A stretch of DNA of 60,000 nucleotides, taken from the NCBI RefSeq assembly GCF_026151205.1, contig NC_087082.1, positions 6,147,908 to 6,207,907 on the forward strand, in the 5' to 3' direction. Position numbers and translations under genes: made by a program. Under the pieces are notes generated by a model that worked only from the letters and a program-made list of their open reading frames with translations, did no database searches and was not told the DNA's origin. This DNA comes from Bolinopsis microptera (taxonomy: Eukaryota; Ctenophora; Tentaculata; Lobata; Bolinopsidae). Positions 52,601 through 60,000 of this stretch are shown one piece after another; position 1 is the first letter of the stretch, and the number at the start of each line of letters is the position of its first letter.

Positions 52601-54169
52601 TCAAAACTGATTATATAAATGGTTCTTTAACATTCGCTTGAAGCAGTTGGTATCAGTAATACATCTCAACATCATTGGAAGAGAGTTCCATGCAATCGGT
52701 GCATGGCTTGAGAAACGTCTGTCATCAACTTTTGACCTTTTATTCTTTGGTACCTTTAACATGAGATGGTCACCAGATCTTTTCGACCTGGTCATGGTGT
52801 TTGAAAGTTCTGTATCCACTACAGCCACATCTAGTAATGCTTTTAGGTAATCAGGTGCAGTACCGTGAACTGATTTGTGGGTTAAAAGACAAACCTTAAA
52901 GAAGATTCGTTGGTCTATAGGGAGTATGTGGGCCTTCTTATAGAAGGGAACCAAGTCCGTGGTTCTGTCTTCTATGTTATAGATGAAACGAACTGCCCCA
53001 TTAAGGGTGGATCTAAGTTTGTTTAATCTGGTCTTGGGTAGATTCATGTACAGAGAATTACAGTAATCTAATTTAGATATAACCAGTTGTTTCACCAACA
53101 TCAATTTAATGCCTTCATCCAGGTAACGACCAATAGTTCTTAAGTTCATCATTGTCCAGCTACATTTCCTTTTCACATTATTTATTTGTCTTTCCATGTT
53201 TAAAGTTTCATCAAATTTGACACCTAGACTCTTCCAGCTGTCTCCTTTGCACTCCGTAGGTAGAATTTCAGTGCTTCCGAATTGTAGTCTGACACTGAGT
53301 TCACACTTTTTTAGAACATGGCTCTTTCCTAACACCAGTAGTTCTGTCTTTGTTTCATTCAGTTTCATGTAATTGTTCACCATCCATGTTTTGATCTCTG
53401 CAAGACATTTGTTTGTCCTGTCTTGGACATCAGTGAACTGTACCACACGGTTTGGTTGAAACGAGATGTACAGGTGGGAATCATCTGCATATAGCTGTAT
53501 ATCAAGACCATATTTGGCAGCAATTTCTTGGAGAGCTTTGATATAGAGGATGAAAAGAATAGGCCCCAAGAGTGATCCCTGGGGAACTCCAAACAAAAGC
53601 TCCAAGAAAGTAGAAAGAGTATCGTCAATCTTCACACAGAAGTGTCTCTTCTCAAGGTAGGACTTTATCCATTGCAGTGCACTTCCAGTAATTCCATAGT
53701 CTTTCATAAGCTTTTCCAATAAGACTGTGTGGTCAATGGTATCAAACGCTGCACTTAAGTCGAGAAGTACAACAATAACAACATTCCCAGCTTCAATTTC
53801 TTTGTTAAGATCATCACACATTCTTACAAGTAATGTTTCACAGCTGTGGTTAGGGCGGTATCCAGATTGGACGTCCGAGTAGAGGCTATGTGTCGTGAGA
53901 TGGACGTTGAGCTGGTTAAGTACAGTTCTCTCTAGGATCTTGGAGAAGGCAGAGAGGTTAGAGACTGGTCGATAGTTACTGAGAATATCAACATCAGCAT
54001 TTTCCTTCTTCAAAGTCGGCTTGATGACTGCTTTCTTCATATCTGAGGGAAAGATTCCAGTCTTTAAGGATGAGTTCAAGACGTGGAGTAAAATAGGTGT
54101 CAGTTCAGCGACACAGTTTTTTAAGAGAAATGCTGGGATCGGATCCAAGCAGCAGAACTTGTTAGACAT
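52601..54169 (-). CDS. LINE reverse transcriptase
   Basis: At least 522 aa with a full RT core: LDPIPAFLLKNC, YRPVSNLSAFSKILERTVLN, SGYRPNHSCETLLVRM, LDLSAAFDTIDHTVLLEKL, GVPQGSLLGPILFILYIKAL, the catalytic YADD (53480-53491) and SWKSLGVKFDE. The C-terminal domain ends RRFSSHAPIAWNSLP. The frame stays open upstream of the ATG at 54169 into the Asp-Lys tract, so that ATG is not the real start. It belongs to a family distinct from the LINE at 29.9 kb. Confidence 0.94.
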   Translation of the reverse strand: MSNKFCCLDPIPAFLLKNCVAELTPILLHVLNSSLKTGIFPSDMKKAVIKPTLKKENADVDILSNYRPVSNLSAFSKILERTVLNQLNVHLTTHSLYSDVQSGYRPNHSCETLLVRMCDDLNKEIEAGNVVIVVLLDLSAAFDTIDHTVLLEKLMKDYGITGSALQWIKSYLEKRHFCVKIDDTLSTFLELLFGVPQGSLLGPILFILYIKALQEIAAKYGLDIQLYADDSHLYISFQPNRVVQFTDVQDRTNKCLAEIKTWMVNNYMKLNETKTELLVLGKSHVLKKCELSVRLQFGSTEILPTECKGDSWKSLGVKFDETLNMERQINNVKRKCSWTMMNLRTIGRYLDEGIKLMLVKQLVISKLDYCNSLYMNLPKTRLNKLRSTLNGAVRFIYNIEDRTTDLVPFYKKAHILPIDQRIFFKVCLLTHKSVHGTAPDYLKALLDVAVVDTELSNTMTRSKRSGDHLMLKVPKNKRSKVDDRRFSSHAPIAWNSLPMMLRCITDTNCFKRMLKNHLYNQF

Positions 54170-54250
54170 CTTCGATACCAGGTCTTTGAGTTCATCAGCT
54201 GTTATCTCAGAGAATTTATCAAAGACGAAGTCTTTATCAAGAACAGGATC

Positions 54251-54620
54251 TTTGTCTTTGTCTTTGTCTTTGTCTTTGTCTTTGTCGTTGTCGTTGTCTT
54301 TGTCTTTGTCTTTGTCTTGGTTTTTGTCTTTGTCTTTGTCTTTGTTTATATCTTTGTCTTTGTCTTTGTCTTTGTTTATATCTTTGTCTTTGTCTTTTTC
54401 TTTGTCTTTGTCTTTGTCTTTGTCTTTGTCTTTGTCTTTGTCTTTGTCTTTGTCTTTGTCTTTGTCTTTGTCTTTGTCTTTGTCTTTGTCTTTGTCTTTG
54501 TCTTTGTCTTTGTCTTTGTCTTTGACTTTTTCTTTGTCTTTGTCTTTGTCTTTGTCTTTGTCTTTGTCTTTGTCTTTGTCTTTGTCTTTGTCCTTGTCTT
54601 TGTCTTTGTCTTTGTCTTTA
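54251..54620 (-). repeat. Hexanucleotide (GACAAA)n array inside a LINE frame
   Basis: About 61 units of GACAAA (minus strand) with rare substitutions. In the polymerase frame it encodes (Asp-Lys)n, continuous on one side with DPVLDKDFVFDKFSEITADE and on the other with EIRRAIEKEGKDSVKDKD. It looks like an in-frame expansion of a pre-existing DKD stretch. Confidence 0.92.
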
Positions 54621-54817
54621 ACAGAATCTTTTCCTTCCTTCTCAATGGCTCGTCTGATTTCAAATTTTTGGCAAATTTTTGCGTGAAAGGCACAATAGCG
54701 TAAAATATTTTTGTTAATGGTTGAGGTACCTCAAAAGTGATTTCAACGCGCCGTTCAATATTGTGTATTGGTCGTAAGTAAAACGTCCAATTAGTGAGTA
54801 ATCAAGCAGGTTAAAAA

Positions 54818-54911
54818 CATATTGGGCGGCGCTCAGCCTAGCCTGTCATTGCATTCCGCCAAATATTTATTCGTTAGTTTGTGAACATAATAGCATGGGG
54901 TACCCAGGTAA
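54818..54911 (+). mobile_element. MITE copy 4
   Basis: Diverged copy (TTGGGCGGCGCTCAGCCTAG to ACCCAGGTAA) with internal insertions. The flanks GTTAAAAACAT / GTTATAAACAT are similar but not an exact duplication. Confidence 0.8.
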
Positions 54912-55411
54912 GTTATAAACATGTTTGATACCTATCAAATTTTATGCGTTTTCGGCGGAAATTATATACCGTACGCCTTTTTAAAATAGTTTAGTAAGAT
55001 CAGAGAAGCTTGTATTATATACGGCGACTCGCCGCGCGAACTATCATTTTTGCGTTGCAGAAAAAAGGTTGCTTTGTATTCTTTTGTTTTGAGTGTTATG
55101 CAATTTTTGTTAATTCTAATAAAGCTAAAAATGAAAGTAAACCAAAAAAATTGTATACTAAAACATTAAAACAATTGAAAGTTTATTAATGTCAATTAAT
55201 TCTTGTAGCGCGATGCGTTACTGTGCCGCGCCGCGCACTCAATAAGGCTTCTCACTGCTCACAGCGACATCTGGCTAGATCGGCGAAATGCGCTACTGTG
55301 CCGCGCCGAGCTGCCATGAATTGACATCGTCAATTAAATTAATTCAGACAGTTAAGTATAAACGATATCATTGTTGATTATCATGCCTAAAATGGTTTCC
55401 GCCAAATTTTA

Positions 55412-55475
55412 AGATTCGGCGGAATGACAGTTTACTGGGCGGCGCTAAGCCAGTCATTCCGCCGAATCTTTATTC
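55412..55475. mobile_element. MITE copy 5, partial, forming a palindrome
   Basis: TTACTGGGCGGCG begins at 55432 and runs to about 55475. Just before it lies an inverted piece of the same element, so AGATTCGGCGGAATGAC (55412) and GTCATTCCGCCGAATCT (55453) form a 17-bp stem. Confidence 0.8.
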
Positions 55476-55740
55476 GAGCTGAGTGAATTACGACTTCCAT
55501 CGCCTTGGAAAAAAGTGCGAATGCTCATTGGATGTTAGAGCGCACGTGACTCGCATTCACGTGATCGGTCAAAACCAATTACAGCCGCGCAAAAGATCAC
55601 GTGCACGCCAAATACCATTAAGAAAGAAGTGATGTATGCGCTACAAAAGCCGCGCGCTCAGTTATATTGTAAAATCTGATTATTTGATTGTAAAATCGCA
55701 AAAACGCGCCTATTTGCGCGTATTAGATCAGAGGGTTCAA

Positions 55741-55817
55741 TTACGCCAGGCTATGTTTATGAACATATAAACAGCTTGGGTCCTCAGGTAAAATGACAGG
55801 CTGAGCGCCGCCCAGTA
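55741..55817 (-). mobile_element. MITE copy 6
   Basis: Inverted copy from TTACGCCAGGCTATG to GCCGCCCAGTAA. Like copy 3 it begins TTACGCC. I see no clear target duplication. Confidence 0.8.
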
Positions 55818-56574
55818 AAAATGGGACATGAGGATAAATTGATGCCAATTGAACAAATGATGAGTGTAAATCTTTAAAATAGCTGAATTATATCGTGATG
55901 AGGCATTTGCTAAACATGTTTTCAGTTTTGAGCTATCGTCAGTAGCATATCAGCTTGACGGATGTTACTCGTCTAAATTTCTTCGAAGTAGCGCGCGCCG
56001 CTTTCTTCTCGATGGCAAGAGCTACGAAGTAACGCGCGGCGGGCCAGATCATTAACAATGGTCAACATATCAGCCTAAAATAAAAATAATTTGTGCGATT
56101 GAAAAATCTCCCAAAATTGCATCAAATGGAAATATATAAATAAGCTGCCCAATTAATTATTTTAGTGGTTTATTCATTTTCGAGGGTGTCTAAGTGAAAC
56201 AAAGTATTTAGTAAAACAAAGTATTTTACTTATTAGCAGTGCAATCAACTCATATGATATAATTATAAGAAAATAATAGTATGTCACACATATTAAACTG
56301 TTACGTTTGAGTAGTCGTGCCATGGCTAAATCTAACTAGGACCAGTGGTGTCGATTAACATTTAATAGGTGAGTCTAAGTGATACAAATATCAGAAAAGT
56401 GTGTCAAACAGTATACATACATTCAATTAAATCAAGTGATGCAATTGGCAGAGCACAATCAAATTTTAAGTGTTGCAATTAGCAGAGCACAATTCATTGC
56501 TACCAATAATTTTTTCAAAAAACATTTTAACAAAACACATGATCTACTCCATTATAGGGGCAGGGATGAGGTTG

Positions 56575-57150
56575 TATGAAACTTCTGATAGCTGAATCTC
56601 ACGTTTGGTGTCCACCTTCTTTCCTCGGTACCCTCGTAGAGCTATAAGGGTTGTTCTCAACATTGCAAATCTTATCATAGTTCTCACGTGTCTTACTACA
56701 TCGCAGTACCTGGCCTCTCCTTCCTTTTTCTTGCAATGAGGTCTGCTACTCTGTTGACGAACTGCTTACACTCTTTAGACATTCCTCCAGATGTGAGGAA
56801 TACAGCCGGGGTGAAGGTAGCCTTCTCCACATTCAACACTCTCTCCAAGTACTCGTCCTTCTTCTCCTCTTTCTCTTCGTATACTTCTTGAAGAGTTGTT
56901 GTCCTGTTTGATAAGCAATTGGGGTGTGAAACCCTTATGTCAAGAAAGGTCTTATCAAATGGAGTCTAGCAGATACATCAAGCCGAGCTTGGTCACCTGT
57001 TATAGTCTTGGGGTTGAGGCTGTCACCCTAATTTACCTTCTGTAGCTGGGGTTCAACTTTTACATCATGACATACCTCACGAAGGAGATTTTCCATTGTG
57101 TCTCTGATGTTGTTGTGGGTCATTATCACGTAGCCCCCTAGCTTACAGGT
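56575..57150 (-). pseudogene. Retroelement reverse-transcriptase C-terminal remnant
   Basis: Minus-strand translation, with frameshifts, gives MTHNNIRDTMENLLREVCHD, VKVEPQLQ, ARLDVSAR, then EYLERVLNVEKATFTPAVFL, TSGGMSKECKQFVNRVADLI and IRFAMLRTTLIALRGYRGK. This block (E-V-C-H-D-V, F-T-P-x-V-F-x-T-x-G-G-M, R-F-x-L-L-R-x-x-L-x-x-L-R-G) is a familiar C-terminal module in retroelements of cnidarians and other marine animals. It is degenerate. Confidence 0.78.
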
Positions 57151-58155
57151 GAGAAGTGAAACAAATTTTAGTGAAACAAATTTAAAATTTTATCCTTTAT
57201 TTTACAATCATAATATAATAATATTTATAAGCCTCCGTTTTGAAAGTTTTAAATTTTAATATATTCACATTTCTATTTAAAAATTCAATTTAAAATATAA
57301 GTTAATAACTGGCCGCCAAAGCCGCGCATTCATGAAAACAGGATTAACTTGTTTATAATTATACGACCAATAGAAATAAATTTAAAACTATCCATGGTTT
57401 TTAAAATAAATTATAATCTTCAATCTTACCTAAATCCAAAGCCAGCTTTGTAATAAAATTTACTATTAGATCATGATATATCGTCAATTCTAAATATTTA
57501 CAATGCAACGTTTCATTAATCTATAAACAAGCGTACTCCAGCCCCTTCACGAATCTGTTCTTATGCGGCGCGGCTCAAGCCTTCGTGGGGTTTACCATTG
57601 CCCAATCCTCCCAATCTTATTGGTAGACTTAACACGTCTCTTTCTAAGTCTGAGATATCCCTGCCCAGCATCTTTGGCAGGAGCTTTTGTCTTATCTCAT
57701 GTTCTAGCGGCTCCATGGCTTCAGAGATGTGGGGCACAAATGGAAAATTTTATAAAAAGATGGATCAAAACACAGATCCAAGGACAAGGAGACCCCACTG
57801 CAGGACCATATGTATGTGCTATTGGCTAGTGCATGGCCCAAATATAAAAAGGTTCCAGTTGTCCAGGAAACTGTACGTAGCTGGTCAACTAGTTTAGAAT
57901 TCCGACTAGGCTTGATGAGTTCTGGGTTTTCTTGAGGTAAGATTTGATGGTGCCAGGTTTGTTCAGGCGGACATGGAAATAATGCGAGGAATATATATAT
58001 AGATATATAAAAATCATATCTATATAAAAATAGATCCAAAAATAAATCCAAAGATTCACACGGCAGTCATGGAACTTCCAGACAGGATGCTTTTGAAACA
58101 GGTACAATTAGCGCTTTTGTAATTAATTGTATGCAAGGGATGGGATGCTGATTGA
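57151..58155. other. Non-coding, no gene seen
   Basis: Begins with a doubled AGTGAAACAAATTT motif (57157-57184) like the LINE tails elsewhere. AT-dinucleotide-rich palindromes occur at 57990-58030. Overlapping frames at 57563-58051 show no known similarity. Confidence 0.5.
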
Positions 58156-58400
58156 CTAAGCTGGTTCAATGCCCCAGCTATTTAGGGGGAGCCACTCAAT
58201 TTCTCGCCCAGGTGTTGCCAATTGCTGGGTTTCAAGTAAAAGCTTTTTGATACGGCTCTTTATAATTGAGATGGTGGAGGAAAGGTCGGAAAATTTACTA
58301 GAGCCAGGGACTATGACATTGTTTTCATTAGGAGTGCATTTATCGAATATTTTATCAACCAAGCTGTTCCATATAGTCGTACCTTAGAAGACAAAATTGT
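58156..58400 (-). pseudogene. LINE polymerase C-terminal fragment
   Basis: Reads TTIWNSLVDKIFDKCTPNE then VIVPGSSKFSDLSSTISI and IKSRIKKLLL. It is homologous to the end of the LINE at 34283-34879 (IIPGSSKNSDLSASSG). Confidence 0.82.
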
Positions 58401-58734
58401 GTTTGGAAATGTCAAGTTTTTTATAGTTAAACAATTACCATTGTTTTAAAACGGTCACGTTCAATTATTTCATAAGATTTATACAATTCTGTTTAAAATA
58501 ATTTACCTAAACGTGGAGAAGTGGAAGACCAAAGGAGCTGACCTTTCAATTCCCAGTGGGCGCTGGGCGCACTGTCTTAGGCAGGTGGTGAAATTATTTT
58601 CACGAACTTCTAAGGTTTTAGGCGACGTATTATTTATAACTGAAATTGCACAATCTTCTGGTGCAGACTTTACGAGTTTAACATTGACTCTGAATGTTAG
58701 GGTGCCCGATATCATTATATCAAGGGACAACATT

Positions 58735-59215
58735 TACATATTATTGCATCTAAATTATTTCACTTGCATTAGGTTTAGAAATTTATTCTCTGGTTAACAG
58801 ATTTCAAATGTTTAATTAATTTGTAGTATGATAGTATATAAGAAGTTATTTAATTTTGCTTGGGATGTTGTGTTGACTGTTATGTTGGGGTTTAGTGGTG
58901 GTATGGAATTTGAATTTTATATAAATTTACACTATGAGGAATTTGAATTTTATATAAATTTACACTATGAGGTTGGGGCATTTTGCATAGTAAATATGGT
59001 TACTACTCCTATATATCATATTATTTGATTGGTATTCGATTTCTGATTATTTCCCTAGGAATATGATTATTATATCTCAATTTGGCTTTAGGTAGGGTGC
59101 CCCGCTAAAAGAACTGGATTCTTCCAGGAAGCATCCCGTGCACAGAGCTTGGTCTACATATATATTAAATTATTAACCATTCATTCTGTATGTGCACGAA
59201 AATTTATTTCAATCA
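58735..59215 (+). mobile_element. LINE 3' UTR, copy 2
   Basis: Matches 19970-20455 over nearly its whole length, including GGTGCCCCGCTAAAAGAACT and the terminal TGTGCACGAAAATTTATTTC. It carries a 35-bp internal duplication (GGAATTTGAATTTTATATAA) at 58905-58965 absent from copy 1. Confidence 0.88.
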
Positions 59216-59748
59216 ATATCATAACATGATCTGCTGATGCACCTTTTAGTTGGACCATGTTGGCCACCATATGTTATTTCCAGGACTACTACCTCTCTGT
59301 CAATGACATATTTGACAACCAACACATCACCACAATTGTCAATTTCGCAAACCGCACCAAACGCTTAATTGTGCCGGAAGAGCTGGATCAGACCGGGGTG
59401 ACTTAAAGTATTATCTCATATGCTGTCTCGTCTCGTTTTACTTTTCCAAACCCAGCTGGCATTTAAGCGTATCATTTTGACTCATATATCATCTTACACC
59501 ATCCTCCACCAATCACTCTGATTTCACCGGCAACCTTCCCCAAGGTTGCCACACCCCAGAGGTAGGCAGAGCATCTCAATGCTATCCTCTCGTGGGCTAT
59601 CTTGGCCCAAGCCTCTCTTAAAAAAAAAAAAAAAAATGTTGGCCACCTTAAATAAAACAAAAGTCAATAAAACAAAGCTAGTTGTTTGACTTTGACCAAG
59701 GCCAAGCTAGGCTGACACAAGTCTTTTTTGACATACTTTCCAGTAGTA
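59216..59748. other. Non-coding, no gene seen
   Basis: An A tract near 59620 follows a stretch with a W-T-L-R-like frame; 59648-59684 has another doubled AATAAAACAAA motif. A minus-strand frame at 59472-59660 is not recognisable. Confidence 0.5.
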
Positions 59749-60000
59749 CAGGGTGGCCCATAAGTGACTACCCACACGCAACCTCTTTATAACTCACGTA
59801 ATTCGTCTCCAAATTGCACCAAAATTTCAGAGATTATAGATATGGGTCAAACTTAGATTTCCTGAAAGTTTCGTAAGCCACACCCAATTACAGTGGGCGT
59901 GGTGTGACACTCCCTCTTTTTCACTATTGTCTTCATAAAATGAGAACGCTTTAAGCTAAGAACTCAAAATTTTTTGCACACATTTGGCTTGATAATTGAA
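59749..60000 (+). mobile_element. Mariner-type element, left end (cut by window edge)
   Basis: TA followed by CAGGGTGGCCCATAAGTGAC resembles Tc1/mariner termini and the terminus at 47578. The last bases of the window (CACATTTGGCTTGATAATTG) match the complement of 18400-18426, so a second copy may lie there. Confidence 0.6.

Larger units (their letters stand above)
52221..54780 (-). mobile_element. LINE with (GAAAT)n tail and expanded hexamer
   Basis: A minus-strand non-LTR element. The tail is five to six GAAAT units (plus-strand reading) at 52221-52250, the 3' UTR runs to 52600, the polymerase to 54169 and beyond, and the frame extends through a hexanucleotide tract to about 54700. The endonuclease part is missing, so it is 5' truncated. 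Confidence 0.85.
54913..56570. other. CpG-rich repeat patchwork, no gene seen
   Basis: Includes ATGCGCTACTGTGCCGCGCC-type direct repeats at 55210 and 55290, CACGTGA motifs near 55550-55600, and MITE fragments. No coding similarity was recognised. Confidence 0.5.

Noticed and set aside
54317-54703. FVFVFV and SLSLSL frames at the hexamer tract
   Set aside because: Shadow frames of the (GACAAA)n array.

Overview
The window is nuclear DNA of an invertebrate animal: AT-rich, with spliced genes (GT-AG introns, phase-consistent exons), long TE-filled introns, several families of non-LTR retrotransposons, mariner/hAT-type DNA transposon ends and many minisatellites. The retroelement proteins, notably a reverse-transcriptase tail near 56.6-57.1 kb of a kind familiar from cnidarian genomes, lean towards a cnidarian or another early-branching or marine invertebrate. 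I cannot fix the species.

Layout. 1-1.9 kb: nested, degenerate LINE 3' ends on the minus strand. 2.27-13.86 kb (+): a complete BBS4 gene (11 coding exons, about 451 aa, a BBSome TPR subunit). Its 6.8-kb intron 5 holds an intronless rhodopsin-class GPCR on the opposite strand (4167-5054). Three BBS4 introns end in minisatellites that abut the 3' splice site; the last one is built from the splice acceptor plus the first codons of the terminal exon, about 36 copies of 33 bp. 15.1-17.4 kb: a satellite of about 337-bp units with one inverted unit. 19.3-21.7 kb: LINE remains, one interrupted by a 77-bp MITE with a perfect 8-bp target duplication. 21.7-29.9 kb: mostly non-coding, with more MITE copies and a small candidate secreted-peptide gene (26815-27683). 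29.9-33.7 kb: a nearly intact APE/RT LINE with one frameshift, followed by two 5'-truncated LINE tails (33.9-34.9 minus, 35.2-35.7 plus). 36.59-38.21 kb: a five-exon gene for a cysteine-rich secreted protein of unknown family. 39.11-42.13 kb (minus): an intronless SLC22-type transporter with an unusual cytoplasmic tail of about 440 residues. 42.4-43.1 kb: a LINE ORF1 remnant. 43.9-44.6 kb: three foldback structures.

44,974-51,315: a 6.3-kb segment bounded by 15-bp inverted repeats (CAGGGTTGGGAAAAA) and a perfect 8-bp direct duplication (GATTTCGG), which is the signature of one hAT-type insertion. It carries no visible transposase. It contains a Ly6/uPAR-like GPI-protein gene whose terminal exon lies in a tandem array with an 806-bp period (one diverged and three near-identical copies). 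52.2-54.8 kb (minus): a LINE pol whose reading frame carries a roughly 370-bp hexanucleotide (Asp-Lys)n expansion. 54.8-60 kb: MITEs, RT fragments, a second copy of a LINE 3' UTR and a mariner-type end at the right edge.

The host genes (BBS4, GPCR, SLC22, two secreted proteins, Ly6-like) do not form an obvious pathway. The main biological interest is how repeats have recruited or copied splice sites and exons: the BBS4 acceptor minisatellites, the Ly6 exon array inside a transposon, and an exon-intron duplication in the small secreted gene.
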